A stretch of DNA of 64,000 nucleotides. Origin: an uncultured Prevotellaceae bacterium (GTDB lineage: Bacteria; Bacteroidota; Bacteroidia; Bacteroidales; Bacteroidaceae). The notes beneath the pieces were generated by a model that ran no database searches, was not told the DNA's origin, and was given only the letters and a program-made list of their open reading frames with translations. The translations under genes were made by a program, and so were the position numbers. The stretch is from positions 62,001 through 126,000 of the forward strand of contig CAMVLT010000002.1 in NCBI GenBank assembly GCA_947168395.1. The letters run 5' to 3'. Shown here in pieces: positions 8,935 to 17,922 of this stretch (positions are counted from its first letter, which is position 1; every line of letters begins with the position of its first letter).

Positions 8935-9741
8935 ATGCAGAAATACGCAGATTATATCAAACGCATTGAGATCGACTCGCTTTGGAGCGGGAAGAAGCAC
9001 ATCGTGTGGGAACTGTCCCCTCGGGTGAATATTCTGAGTGGCATCAATGGGGTAGGAAAGTCTACTATATTGAATAAGGTGGTGAAGGGCCTGACCGCCG
9101 GAGGCGAGTTCCCCTCTCACATGCTGAAGGGCGTGAAGCTCGAAGTGGAGCCCGAAGACGCTAAGTGGATACGCTACGACGTGATACGTTCGTTGGACAG
9201 TCCTGTGCTCGACCTCGACACGATGGCCCATGTTGACACCCGCATCTCGTCGGCTCTCGACTTCCAGCTCTACCACCTGCAGCGCAAGTACTTAGACTAT
9301 CAGGTGAACATTGGCAATCGCATCATCGCCGAGCTGCAGAGCGGCAATGCGGAGTCAGCCCAGCACCTGTCGCTGAAGAAGAAGCGCTTTCAGGACATTG
9401 TCGACGAACTGTTTGAGGAAACGGGCAAGAAGATTGTGCGCACCGAGAACGAGATACGCTTCTCGCAGATAGGTGAGACGCTGGTGCCTTATCAGCTCTC
9501 GTCGGGCGAGAAGCAGATGCTGGCCATCCTGCTGACCGTGCTTGTCGAGGACGACCAGCACTACGTCCTCTTCATGGACGAGCCGGAAGTCTCGCTTCAC
9601 ATTGAATGGCAGAAGCGTCTTATCGACCTCTGCTTGGAGCTTAATCCCAACGTACAGATTATCCTGACCACCCACTCGCCTGCCGTCGTGATGAACGGCT
9701 GGGTGGAGAGCGTGACGGAAGTGACGGATATTACGGTTTAG
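8935..9741 (+). CDS. AAA/ABC-type ATPase paired with a DUF4435 protein
   Basis: This soluble 268-residue ATPase resembles the OLD/AAA_15/AAA_21 group. It has a Walker A GINGVGKST (36-44), an ABC signature LSSGEKQ (188-194), a Walker B MDEPE with D215 and E216, and an H-loop TTHSP (245-249). It has almost no insert between Walker A and signature, so it is shorter than most OLD or AriA proteins. The start at 8935 follows the -7 box at 8910; the longer frame overlaps the previous gene. The DUF4435 gene starts 16 bases downstream. An ATPase next to a DUF4435 protein is the layout of the PARIS phage-defence system, but the same pair is also common in Bacteroidetes core regions, so defence is inference. 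Confidence 0.85.
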   Translation: MQKYADYIKRIEIDSLWSGKKHIVWELSPRVNILSGINGVGKSTILNKVVKGLTAGGEFPSHMLKGVKLEVEPEDAKWIRYDVIRSLDSPVLDLDTMAHVDTRISSALDFQLYHLQRKYLDYQVNIGNRIIAELQSGNAESAQHLSLKKKRFQDIVDELFEETGKKIVRTENEIRFSQIGETLVPYQLSSGEKQMLAILLTVLVEDDQHYVLFMDEPEVSLHIEWQKRLIDLCLELNPNVQIILTTHSPAVVMNGWVESVTEVTDITV

Positions 9742-9757
9742 TTCATAGTGCATAGTT

Positions 9758-10828
9758 ATGGCAAGCAAACTGACAGACAACATCAACAGCAAGTACTTCG
9801 AAGCTGCGAACGCCTTGAAGTCGAAGCAGGCCCGGCGCAGGATAGTAGCCTACGTCGAGAGCTATGACGACATCTACTTCTGGCGCACGGTGCTCAGCCC
9901 CTTCGAGGACGACAAGCGTTACTTCGAGGTGATGTTGCCGTCGAAGGCCAACTTGACGCGCGGCAAGAAGTCGGTGCTGATGAACTTTCTGGAAGGGCAT
10001 GGAAAGAAAAAGAAGAGGAAGGAAAGAGAAGATAGAACCGAGACGAACGCAGCGGAGAACCGTGAGGAGATTCTGGGCCGCGACATGATAGCCTGCGTCG
10101 ATGCCGACTACGACTACCTGCTGCAAGGGGCAACTGACCAGTCGAGGAAGGTGCTGCAGAGTCCGTATGTGTTCCATACCTACGTCTATGCCATCGAGAA
10201 CTTCCAGTGCTATGCCCCGTCGTTGCACAATGTCTGCGTCTCTGTCACCCTGAACGATCACCGCATCTTCGACTTCCGCGAATACTTTGCCCAGTTCAGT
10301 GAGGGCATCTTCCCGCTCTTCATCTGGAGCATCATGCTCTACCGTAATGGCAACTATCCCAAGTTCTCCATCAGCGACTTCAACCGCATTGCCGACCCTG
10401 GCGGCTTCACGGTGAACGACCCGGAGAAGTCGCTGGCCAATGTGCGCCGTAAGGTGGGCGTGAAGGTGCATGAACTGCAACGGCAGTTCCCCGATGCGAA
10501 GGAAGCCTACCTGAAGCTGAAAGACGAACTAAAGGCACTCGGTGTAACGCCGCAGACCACCTATCTATATATACAGGGGCACCATTTGTTCGACACGGTT
10601 GTGGCACCTATCCTGTCGAAAGTCTGCAATCTGTTGCGACAGGAGCGGCAGAACGAAATCTACCACGCTACGGCCCACAAGACGCAGAAGCGCAACGAAA
10701 TGACCTGCTATGAAAACTCGTTGCAGGATGTCAAGACGATGCTCAAGAAGAACAATGGCTATATCGTGTCCGAGCAATTCCGCCGTTTGCAGGACGATGT
10801 CCGCCGTTACTTGGACGCTCAGACGTAA
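9758..10828 (+). CDS. DUF4435 protein, TOPRIM-like
   Basis: The product is 356 residues. The N-terminal half has a TOPRIM-like pattern: a conserved glutamate (E34 in AYVESYDDIYFW), then acidic DADYD (D115, D117, D119) after a hydrophobic strand. These would bind a metal in a nuclease or primase-like site. A lysine-rich stretch (GKKKKRKE, 82-89) interrupts the region between them. The C-terminal half is helical with no motif I recognise. In PARIS the matching protein AriB is a DUF4435 nuclease held in check by its ATPase. Here the partner is the gene directly upstream. The 3' end overlaps the convergent manA by 10 bases. Confidence 0.8.
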   Translation: MASKLTDNINSKYFEAANALKSKQARRRIVAYVESYDDIYFWRTVLSPFEDDKRYFEVMLPSKANLTRGKKSVLMNFLEGHGKKKKRKEREDRTETNAAENREEILGRDMIACVDADYDYLLQGATDQSRKVLQSPYVFHTYVYAIENFQCYAPSLHNVCVSVTLNDHRIFDFREYFAQFSEGIFPLFIWSIMLYRNGNYPKFSISDFNRIADPGGFTVNDPEKSLANVRRKVGVKVHELQRQFPDAKEAYLKLKDELKALGVTPQTTYLYIQGHHLFDTVVAPILSKVCNLLRQERQNEIYHATAHKTQKRNEMTCYENSLQDVKTMLKKNNGYIVSEQFRRLQDDVRRYLDAQT

Positions 10829-11778
10829 GTCTCCAGAAACTTGATGGTTCCTTCCACCTTGATGGTTCTCGTGGTTGCGGGAATCAGCACCGACTCGCCT
10901 TCGCGGAAGCTGATGGTCTCGCCGTGGTCGTCGGTCAGTTCGCAGGATCCCTGCAGGCCTATGTACACCACGAAGGAGTCGAGTTCGGAGTAGTCGATGG
11001 TCATCGGGTCGTTCAGGTCGTAGACGGCGGTGGTGAAGTGGGGGCACGCTATCAGCTGCACCCCTTCGTCCTGCATCGGCTCGTAGTAGGTGCGGTAGTT
11101 CTCGTGCACGGTGTAGTCGATGGCCTCTGCCGCCTTCTCGGTGTGCAGTTCGCGGTAGTTGCCGTTCTTGTCCTTGCGCTTGAAGTCGTATATGCGGTAG
11201 GTGACATCCGAGGTCTGCTGAATCTCGGCCACGAAGGCGCCGGCACCGATGGAGTGGATGCGTCCGGCGGGAATAAAGAAGACGTCGCCCTCGTGTACCG
11301 TGTAGTGGGCCAGCGCATTGGTAATGGTGCCGTTCTCCACCATCTGCTTGTATGTTTCGGGCGTTATGTGCTGGCGCAGTCCGTTGTAGAGCTGGGCACC
11401 TGATGCCGACTTCAGTACATACCACATCTCGGTCTTTCCGTGACCTTTGCCGTGCCGGCGGGCGGTCTCATCATCGGGGTGTACCTGTATGCTCAGGTTC
11501 TGGTGGGCATCGATGAACTTGATAAGGAGTGGGAACTCATCGCCGAAGCGTTCGTAGTTCTCCTTGCCCACAAGCAGTCCCTTCTGCTCGTGCACTAACT
11601 GGTTGAGGCCTTTGCCTTCGTCGGGGCCGCCAGCCACAACTGACTCGCAGTCCTTGATGCCAGACACTTCCCAGCTTTCGCCAACATGTTCCATTTGCAG
11701 GTCGAGGTGCTTGAAGGCAATAATCTTGTTGCCGCCCCATAGTGTTTGCTTGAGTAACGGTTTGAACTTATACATCAT
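10819..11778 (-). CDS. manA: Mannose-6-phosphate isomerase, class I
   Basis: This 319-residue cupin zinc enzyme interconverts fructose-6-phosphate and mannose-6-phosphate and feeds GDP-mannose and fucose synthesis. The metal ligands are visible: SIQVHPDD (Q98, H100), KTEMWYVL (E117) and the later FFIPAGRIHSIG histidine. The leading LLKQTLWGG motif is also typical. It is the last gene of the minus-strand dxs-trkA-trkH-manA cluster, starting 3 bases after trkH. Its end overlaps the converging DUF4435 gene by 10 bases, leaving no room for a separate terminator. Confidence 0.93.
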   Translation of the reverse strand: MMYKFKPLLKQTLWGGNKIIAFKHLDLQMEHVGESWEVSGIKDCESVVAGGPDEGKGLNQLVHEQKGLLVGKENYERFGDEFPLLIKFIDAHQNLSIQVHPDDETARRHGKGHGKTEMWYVLKSASGAQLYNGLRQHITPETYKQMVENGTITNALAHYTVHEGDVFFIPAGRIHSIGAGAFVAEIQQTSDVTYRIYDFKRKDKNGNYRELHTEKAAEAIDYTVHENYRTYYEPMQDEGVQLIACPHFTTAVYDLNDPMTIDYSELDSFVVYIGLQGSCELTDDHGETISFREGESVLIPATTRTIKVEGTIKFLETYV

Positions 11779-11781
11779 CTT

Positions 11782-13239
11782 TTAGTTTTCTTTCCAGAAG
11801 GCTGGGGTGAATAATACGAGAACGGTCATGATTTCCAGACGTCCCATGAGCATCAGCAGGCACAGCAGCCACTTGATGTAGTCGGGTAGCATCGACCACG
11901 ACATCGACGGCCCCACCTCGTTGGCCAGCGAGGGACCCACATTGCTGACGCTGCTCAGGGCGATGACCACAGCATTGGTGTTGTCGATACCGGCTACAAT
12001 CATGACAGCTGCCGTGAAAAGCATCATCAGGATGGTAAGGGAGAAGAAGGCAAACAGGGCCACGAGCTTCGACTGGGGGATGCTCTGCCCGTTAATCTTG
12101 ACGGGCAGCACGGCATTGGGGTGCAGTATCTGGCGGAAGTTGTTGCGTACCACCTGCAGCAGCATGACGCTACGGATGCTCTTGAAACCACCGCTGGTAC
12201 TGCCGGCACAGGCACCGATGTACATCACGATGCCGAGTATAATCCAGGTTACGCGGGGCCACTGGGCCACGTCGTCGCCGAACATACCCGTGGTGGTCAT
12301 GAACGACACTACATGGAACAAGGCGCTGCGGAAGGCATGCTCCAGGTCATAGTTCAGTCGCGTCAGCAGCAGGTACATAATCCACAGCGTCGTGACGAGG
12401 ACTATGACGATATAGAACTTGAATTCGGTGTTCTTCAGCAGGGCGCCGAACCGCAGTTTGAATATGCTAATATATAATAAGGTGAAGTTGATGCCCGACA
12501 GGAACTGGAACAGCACGGCGATATAGTCGATAGTGGGCGAATGGAAGAATAGCAGTCCGTCGTTATGGATGGAGAATCCGCCCGTAGCCGTAGTAGTCAT
12601 GGAGTAGTTCGTAGCCTGGAACCAGTCCATGCCTGCAGCCCAGAACGAGAGTCCGCAGCCTATGGTCAGCAGCAGGTAGATAGACCATATCCACTTGGCC
12701 GTCGTCGTGAGCCGGGGGTGCATCTTTGCCTTGATGGGACCGGTGGCCTCGGCAGCAAACACCTTGACGCTACCGCCGACCAGCGAGGGCAGAATGGCGA
12801 TGGTGAAGAACACGATTCCCAAACCGCCAATCCATTGCATGAGCGACCGCCAGAAGAGGATGCCGTGGGGCAGACGCTCCACGTCGTCGATGATGCTGGC
12901 CCCCGTGGTGGTGAAGCCCGACATGGTTTCGAAGAAGGCATCGCAGAGGTTGTTGATACTGCCGTGTATGAGGAATGGAAACATGCCGAAGACTGAGAAA
13001 ATGGTCCACGTTGCCGTCACTACGACGTAGGCATCGCGGCGGCTGAGGGCGTTCTCGGCATTGCGTCCAAGGAAGAGAAACAAGAACCCGAAACCGAACG
13101 TCAGCAGCATCGACAGCAGGAATGCCAGCGTGTCGTCCTCATGGTGAATGAAGGCGATGGCCAGGCACCAGCCCATGAAGATGGCCTCGATGAACAGCAG
13201 CGAGCCGATGATTTTGTAGACAATGCGGAAGTTCACCAT
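11782..13239 (-). CDS. trkH: Trk potassium uptake channel TrkH
   Basis: This 485-residue inner-membrane channel subunit carries K+ into the cell. Several hydrophobic segments surround P-loop selectivity-filter repeats: FFETMSGFTTTGASII, TNYSMTTTATGGFSIH, VVSFMTTTGMFGDD, and SSVSNVGPSLANEVGP. The four loops indicate the four-fold MPM fold. Its first 7 bases overlap the end of trkA, its cytoplasmic NAD/ATP-binding partner, which fits a coupled complex. manA follows after 3 bases. Length and motif set are normal for the family. Confidence 0.95.
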   Translation of the reverse strand: MVNFRIVYKIIGSLLFIEAIFMGWCLAIAFIHHEDDTLAFLLSMLLTFGFGFLFLFLGRNAENALSRRDAYVVVTATWTIFSVFGMFPFLIHGSINNLCDAFFETMSGFTTTGASIIDDVERLPHGILFWRSLMQWIGGLGIVFFTIAILPSLVGGSVKVFAAEATGPIKAKMHPRLTTTAKWIWSIYLLLTIGCGLSFWAAGMDWFQATNYSMTTTATGGFSIHNDGLLFFHSPTIDYIAVLFQFLSGINFTLLYISIFKLRFGALLKNTEFKFYIVIVLVTTLWIMYLLLTRLNYDLEHAFRSALFHVVSFMTTTGMFGDDVAQWPRVTWIILGIVMYIGACAGSTSGGFKSIRSVMLLQVVRNNFRQILHPNAVLPVKINGQSIPQSKLVALFAFFSLTILMMLFTAAVMIVAGIDNTNAVVIALSSVSNVGPSLANEVGPSMSWSMLPDYIKWLLCLLMLMGRLEIMTVLVLFTPAFWKEN

Positions 13240-14588
13240 ATCACATTTTTCTTGAAGAACTTCTCGATGTTATTGAGCTTCTGCTCGTGACAGAACACCA
13301 TGACGGAGTCGCCGGCCTGTATCTGCGAGTTACCGTTCACCAGCATGCCCACGCCGTTGCGTACCAGTCCGCCGATGGTGACACCGAACGGCAGCCGCAG
13401 GTCTTTCACCATCTTCTTGGTGACCCGCGAGTCTTCGGCTGCCACGAACTCGGCCACCTCGGAGTCGACCAGCATCAGCGAGCGCAGGTTGCTGACGTCG
13501 GCGTCGAGCATCATCTGGTAGATGTGGCTGGCGGCTACGGTCTTCTTGTTGATGATGGTGCCTATGTCGAGGCTCTCGGCCATCGATACGTAGTCGAGGT
13601 TCTCGACCATGGCCACCGTCTTGCGGACACCCAGCTTCTTGGCCGTCAGGCAGGCCAGGATGTTGGTCTCGGCATTGCCGGTCAGGGCAACAAAGGCCTG
13701 CGTGGTACGGATGCCCTCCTCTTGGAGCAGTCCCAGGTCGCGGCCGTCGCCGTGTATGACCATGGCGTCGCTATCGCTCAGCAGCTGGTTCAGTTTCTCG
13801 CAGCGCTCGTTGTCCTTCTCTATAATCTTTACGTTCATGTAGTCGGGGATGGTCAGCGCCGCCCTGACGGCAGTCTTTCCGCCGCCCATGATGATGACGT
13901 TCTTGACGTCGGTATAGTGCTCCTTGCCCACAATCTTGCGGATGTAGGGTATATACTCCTTGGTGGTCATGAAGTAGGTCAGGTCGTTCAGCCGCAGCGT
14001 GTCGAGACCGCTGGGAATGATGGTCTCGTCGCCGCGCTTGATGGCCACAATGTGGTAGGGGTCGTCGGGGCCGCAAAGGTCCTTCAGCGGCTGGTCGAGT
14101 ATCTCGCACCCCTGCCTCAGCTTGATGCCAAGCAGCACGAGAGCGCCGCCGTGGACGTCCCACCGCTGGCGTACCCACGACATCTTCAGCCCGTTAGTGA
14201 TGTCGGTGGCGGCCAGCACCTCGGGGTAGACCATAGAGTCGATGCCTATCTGCTGGAAGAACTTCTGGTTCTGGGGCTTCAGGTATTCGTAGTTGTCGAT
14301 GCGGGCCACGGTCTTCTTGGCACCGAGGGCGTGGGCGATGGTGCAGGCCGCAATATTGGTGGTCTCCTCGGTGGTGACGCCCACGAAGAGGTCGGCCTTG
14401 TCGGCACCAGCGTCCTTGAGTACGCTGATGCTGGTGGGCAGGGCGTTGTAGGTCATGACGTCGTACTCGCTGACGCCTTCCAGCTTCTCTTCTTCGGCAT
14501 CGATGAGCACGCAGTCCTGGTGCTCCCTCGACAGCAGCTTCGACAAATGGGTTCCTACGGCACCTGCGCCTACTATTACAATCTTCAT
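13233..14588 (-). CDS. trkA: Trk potassium uptake regulator TrkA
   Basis: This 451-residue cytoplasmic protein has two RCK_N plus RCK_C halves. The first nucleotide-binding motif is IVGAGAVGTHLSKLL at the very start. The second is IMGGGKTAVRAALTI near residue 234. It binds nucleotide and gates TrkH. It is downstream of dxs with a 3-base gap and overlaps trkH by 7 bases. The dxs-trkA-trkH order is common in Bacteroidales, so the link of potassium uptake to isoprenoid synthesis is positional only. Confidence 0.95.
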   Translation of the reverse strand: MKIVIVGAGAVGTHLSKLLSREHQDCVLIDAEEEKLEGVSEYDVMTYNALPTSISVLKDAGADKADLFVGVTTEETTNIAACTIAHALGAKKTVARIDNYEYLKPQNQKFFQQIGIDSMVYPEVLAATDITNGLKMSWVRQRWDVHGGALVLLGIKLRQGCEILDQPLKDLCGPDDPYHIVAIKRGDETIIPSGLDTLRLNDLTYFMTTKEYIPYIRKIVGKEHYTDVKNVIIMGGGKTAVRAALTIPDYMNVKIIEKDNERCEKLNQLLSDSDAMVIHGDGRDLGLLQEEGIRTTQAFVALTGNAETNILACLTAKKLGVRKTVAMVENLDYVSMAESLDIGTIINKKTVAASHIYQMMLDADVSNLRSLMLVDSEVAEFVAAEDSRVTKKMVKDLRLPFGVTIGGLVRNGVGMLVNGNSQIQAGDSVMVFCHEQKLNNIEKFFKKNVIW

Positions 14589-14591
14589 ACC

Positions 14592-16466
14592 TTACTGTGC
14601 TTGAATTGCTTTTTTGATACTTTCCACGTCGAGTCCGACGAGGTGCTGCAGCTCGGACACCTTACCGTGTTCCACAAAGTGGTCGGTGGGCAGGCCCAGC
14701 CTGGTCACTTGCACGGTGTAGCCGTGGTCGCCTAACCACTCCATGACAGCAGAGCCGAGTCCACCGTTTCGGACACCGTTCTCGACGGTGACGACGCGCT
14801 TGAACTTGCGGCCCACTTCGTGCAGGATGCCCTCGTCGAGGGGTTTCAGGAAGCGCATGTCGTAGTGGGCGACGGAGTGGGCGGGCAGTTCCTGGATGGC
14901 TTGTGTCACGTTATTGCCTATGTCGCCGATGCTCAGCACGGCCACGTCGTCGCCGTCGCGCAGTTTGCGGCCGGTACCCACCTTGATTTCCTCTAACGGG
15001 CAGCGCCAGTCCTTCAGCACGCCGCCGCCCCTGGGGTAGCGTATGACGAACGGTCCCTTGCCGGGCAGCTGGGCCGTGTACATCAGTCGGCGCAGCTCGT
15101 GCTCGTCCATCGGGGCCGAGATGGTCAGGTTGGGAATGGGCCGCAGGGCAGCCAGGTCGAAGGCACCGTGGTGCGTAGGCCCGTCTTCGCCCACCAGTCC
15201 GGCGCGGTCGAAGCAGAAGACCACGTGCAGGTTCAGCAGCGCCACGTCGTGGATGATGTTGTCGAAGGCCCGTTGGGCAAAGGCGCTGTAGATGTTGCAG
15301 AAGGGTATCAGCCCGTCCTTGGCCATGCCGCCCGAGAAGGTGACGGCGTGCCCCTCGGCGATGCCTACGTCGAAGGTGCGGTCGGGCATGGCCTTCATCA
15401 TGATGTTCATCGAGCAGCCCGTCGGCATGGCCGGCGTCACGCCCACAATCTTTGGGTTCTGTTGGGCCAGTTCCAGCAGGGTGTGCCCGAAAACGTACTG
15501 GTACTTCTGGGGCTTCGTCGGGTCGTTGTTGACAATGCGCTCGCCAGTCTCGGGGTCGAATTTGCCAGGGGCGTGCCACGTGGTGACGTCCTTCTCGGCC
15601 GGAGCGTAGCCGTGCCCCTTCTGGGTGTGCAGGTGCAGCAGCTTCGGACCGCTCATGTTCTTGATTTGCCTGAGTATGCGCACCAGTTCCTTGACGTTAT
15701 GCCCGTCGAAAGGACCGAAGTAGCGTATGTTCATGCCCTCGAAGATGTTCTGCTGATGCGAGATGGCACTCTTCAGCGCGTTCGAGAGTCTGATGAGTCC
15801 CTTGCGGCGGTCGTCGTTCATCATGCCCTTGCCGTGCAGCCAGCGCTCGGCCTTGAAGCGTATGGCGTTGTAGGTCTCGTTGGTGTTGAGTCCCAGCAGG
15901 TACTGCTTCATGCCGCCTACGCTGCGGTCTATCGACATGTTGTTGTCGTTGAGGATAATCAGCAGGTCGTTGGGCGATGACGAGGCGTTGTTCAGTCCTT
16001 CAAAGGCCAGTCCGCCCGACATGGCTCCGTCGCCGATGACGGCCACCACCTTTCTGTTCTTGTTGGCCACCGCCATGCCCAGAGCTGCCGATATGGAGTT
16101 GGAGGCATGGCCGCAGGCGAACGTGTCGTACTCGCTCTCTTCGGGCGAGGGGAACGGTCGGATGCCGCCCAGCTTGCGGTTCGTCGAGAACCGTTCGCGG
16201 CGGCCCGTCAATATCTTGTGGCCGTAAGCCTGGTGGCCTACGTCCCATACGATGCGGTCTTCGGGCGTATTGTAAACATAGTGTAGTGCCACGGTCAGTT
16301 CAACGACTCCAAGGCTTGAAGCCAGATGACCGGGGTTCACCGAGAGCTCTTCGACAATGTCCTGCCGCAACTCTTCGCAGACCTTCGGCAAATCGTCAAT
16401 CGTAAGGCGACGTAGGTCTGACGGGTAGTCAATGCTTTTCAGTAGCCCTAATTCTTGTTTTTCCAT
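14592..16466 (-). CDS. dxs: 1-deoxy-D-xylulose-5-phosphate synthase
   Basis: This 624-residue thiamine-diphosphate transketolase-like enzyme joins pyruvate and glyceraldehyde-3-phosphate, the first step of the MEP isoprenoid pathway; its product also feeds thiamine and pyridoxal synthesis. Visible are [16 protein letters not shown], the TPP motif [29 protein letters not shown], and the pyrimidine-domain [14 protein letters not shown]. The start MEKQELGLL agrees with homologues. The -7 box at 16474-16481 is only 7 bases from the ATG, so the mRNA may be nearly leaderless. It leads the four-gene minus-strand operon. Confidence 0.95.
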   Translation of the reverse strand: MEKQELGLLKSIDYPSDLRRLTIDDLPKVCEELRQDIVEELSVNPGHLASSLGVVELTVALHYVYNTPEDRIVWDVGHQAYGHKILTGRRERFSTNRKLGGIRPFPSPEESEYDTFACGHASNSISAALGMAVANKNRKVVAVIGDGAMSGGLAFEGLNNASSSPNDLLIILNDNNMSIDRSVGGMKQYLLGLNTNETYNAIRFKAERWLHGKGMMNDDRRKGLIRLSNALKSAISHQQNIFEGMNIRYFGPFDGHNVKELVRILRQIKNMSGPKLLHLHTQKGHGYAPAEKDVTTWHAPGKFDPETGERIVNNDPTKPQKYQYVFGHTLLELAQQNPKIVGVTPAMPTGCSMNIMMKAMPDRTFDVGIAEGHAVTFSGGMAKDGLIPFCNIYSAFAQRAFDNIIHDVALLNLHVVFCFDRAGLVGEDGPTHHGAFDLAALRPIPNLTISAPMDEHELRRLMYTAQLPGKGPFVIRYPRGGGVLKDWRCPLEEIKVGTGRKLRDGDDVAVLSIGDIGNNVTQAIQELPAHSVAHYDMRFLKPLDEGILHEVGRKFKRVVTVENGVRNGGLGSAVMEWLGDHGYTVQVTRLGLPTDHFVEHGKVSELQHLVGLDVESIKKAIQAQ

Positions 16467-16557
16467 TTGGGTGCAAAGTTACAAAAAAAAGGATAATTGG
16501 CAATTGATATTGCTAAATATTTTGTAATTTTGCACGCAAAATCAAAAATTAGTCAAA
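16467..16557. promoter_or_regulatory. Divergent promoters of dxs and panE
   Basis: On the minus strand TAACTTTG (16474-16481) followed by CACCC is a -7 box for dxs. On the plus strand TAATTTTG (16525-16532) followed by CACGC is a -7 box for panE, 25 bases before its ATG. The -33 elements are weak for both (a TTG 18 bases upstream in the panE case). Confidence 0.65.
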
Positions 16558-17463
16558 ATGAGATACGGAATTATAGGTAGTGGAGCCATCGGCGGCTATT
16601 ATGGCGGCAAGTTGGCCAAGTCGGGACAGGAGGTGCATTTCCTGTTCCGTTCTGATTATGTTTATGTGGTGAGTCACGGTTTGCAAATCGATTCCTGCGA
16701 CGGCTCTTTCCATCTGGATAGGGTAAACGCCTATTCGCGGACGAAGGACATGCCGCCGTGCGACGTGGTGCTGGTGTGCTTGAAGTCGGTCAACAATCAT
16801 CGGTTGAAGGATTTGCTGCCGCCGCTGTTACACGAACACACGCTGGTAATCCTCATCCAGAACGGCATCGGCGTGGAGGCCGACGTGCAGCGCGACTTCC
16901 CCGGCGTGCAGCTTTGTGCGGGTCTGGCCTTCATCTGCTCGGCCAAGACGGAGCCCGGCTGCGTCAACCACCAATGCTACGGCAGCATCAACCTGGCCAA
17001 CTACTCGTGCCGTGACGAGGCGCTGGTGCAGGCGGTGGCCGAGGAATTCCGGAAGGCCGGTATCGAGACGGGACTGGTGGAGTATCACGAGGCCCGCTGG
17101 AAGAAGGCCGTTTGGAACATGCCCTTCAACGGCATGACCGTAGCCCTGCATACGCAGACCGACCTGCTGCTGAAGAATCCTGCCACCCGCCAGCTCATCC
17201 GCGACATGATGATGGAGGTCGTGGGAGCCGCCCGCCAGTTGGGCGTGAAGGGTGTGGACGAGGACTTCGTGGAGAAGATGATCAAGATGACGGACGAGAT
17301 GCCGCCCTATTCGCCGTCGATGCGCCTGGACTACGACTTCCACCGCAAGATGGAGATTCACTACATCTATACCCGCCCCATCGAGATAGCCCGTGAAGCG
17401 GGTTTCCGCATGCCCAAGCTCGAAATGCTTGAGGCCGAGTTGCGTTTCTTGTCTTTTTCTTGA
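16558..17463 (+). CDS. panE: 2-dehydropantoate 2-reductase
   Basis: This 301-residue NADPH-dependent ketopantoate reductase makes D-pantoate for coenzyme A. It starts with the Rossmann motif GIIGSGAIGGYYGGKLA, followed by the catalytic-lysine region EARWKKAVWNMPFNG (K-x-x-x-N) and a helical C-terminal domain with PSMRLDYDFHRKMEI. The length fits. The family contains several ApbA/PanE paralogues of unproven substrate, so panE is the likely rather than certain role. It is monocistronic, with its own promoter and a strong hairpin 15 bases after the stop. Confidence 0.88.
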   Translation: MRYGIIGSGAIGGYYGGKLAKSGQEVHFLFRSDYVYVVSHGLQIDSCDGSFHLDRVNAYSRTKDMPPCDVVLVCLKSVNNHRLKDLLPPLLHEHTLVILIQNGIGVEADVQRDFPGVQLCAGLAFICSAKTEPGCVNHQCYGSINLANYSCRDEALVQAVAEEFRKAGIETGLVEYHEARWKKAVWNMPFNGMTVALHTQTDLLLKNPATRQLIRDMMMEVVGAARQLGVKGVDEDFVEKMIKMTDEMPPYSPSMRLDYDFHRKMEIHYIYTRPIEIAREAGFRMPKLEMLEAELRFLSFS

Positions 17464-17478
17464 CAAAAGGCTTCTCAT

Positions 17479-17528
17479 AACTCGCGGATTTGCCAGCGAC
17501 CCATCAATCGCTCGCAAATCCGCGAGTT
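17479..17528 (+). terminator. Terminator of panE
   Basis: AACTCGCGGATTTGC (17479-17493) pairs perfectly with GCAAATCCGCGAGTT (17514-17528), followed by TT. An inner AGCGA/TCGCT pair extends the structure. Confidence 0.8.
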
Positions 17529-17670
17529 TTGCCTCATTTTGTAACTCACTGCCGTTCAGTATGTTGCGATATTATCGCAACTCCCCGCCCCCAAAAACGC
17601 CCCCCAAAACGCCAAAAATCCCCCATTTCATCGCCCATTTTCCCCCATTTCCGCCTATTCGAATGGGGAG

Positions 17671-17736
17671 TTTACCCTACCTAAACCCCAGGTTTACCCT
17701 ACCCAAACCCCGACTTTACCCTACCCAAACTCCCAA
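17671..17736 (+). repeat. Three 22-base tandem repeats
   Basis: Three units start at 17671, 17693 and 17715. Each begins TTTACCCTACC(T/C)AAAC and ends in a variable C-rich part. The core TTTACCCTACCTAAACCC also occurs inside MITE copy B (41855-41880) and, with one change, in copy A. The flanking stretch 17529-17670 is C-rich without a gene. The rest to 17860 holds nothing I can identify. Confidence 0.7.
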
Positions 17737-17860
17737 TCCCCTCAGTTTTGTCTTGATTTTTCATCTATCCCGCGCCAGATTGCACTCAGCGGATGATAAA
17801 ATTTTAGGCACTTTTTCTTTACAAACCGCCCTAATGTGACTCTTAATAATTCCTAAAGGA

Positions 17861-17892
17861 TTTGGAAGTTACATAAAAGTTTCATATTTTTG
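17861..17892 (+). promoter_or_regulatory. Promoter of the glycine cleavage operon
   Basis: TTTG (17861-17864), exactly 20 bases, then TATTTTTG (17885-17892). The lipoate ligase ATG is 30 bases downstream. No riboswitch-like fold is seen in the short leader. Confidence 0.78.
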
Positions 17893-17922
17893 CAGTTAGA
17901 ATTGACGACTATTGCCTAAAAC

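Noticed and set aside
13287..14735. Long open frame (482 codons) on the plus strand across trkA
   Set aside because: It lies antisense to a clearly recognisable trkA and has the V/H/L/G-rich, low-complexity make-up of a shadow frame in GC-rich coding DNA. It has no domain and no ribosome site.
16466..16558. Riboswitch before dxs or panE
   Set aside because: The space is taken up by two promoters, and the leaders are too short to hold an aptamer.
17671..17736. CRISPR array
   Set aside because: Three head-to-tail 22-base units without unique spacers, and no cas gene nearby.
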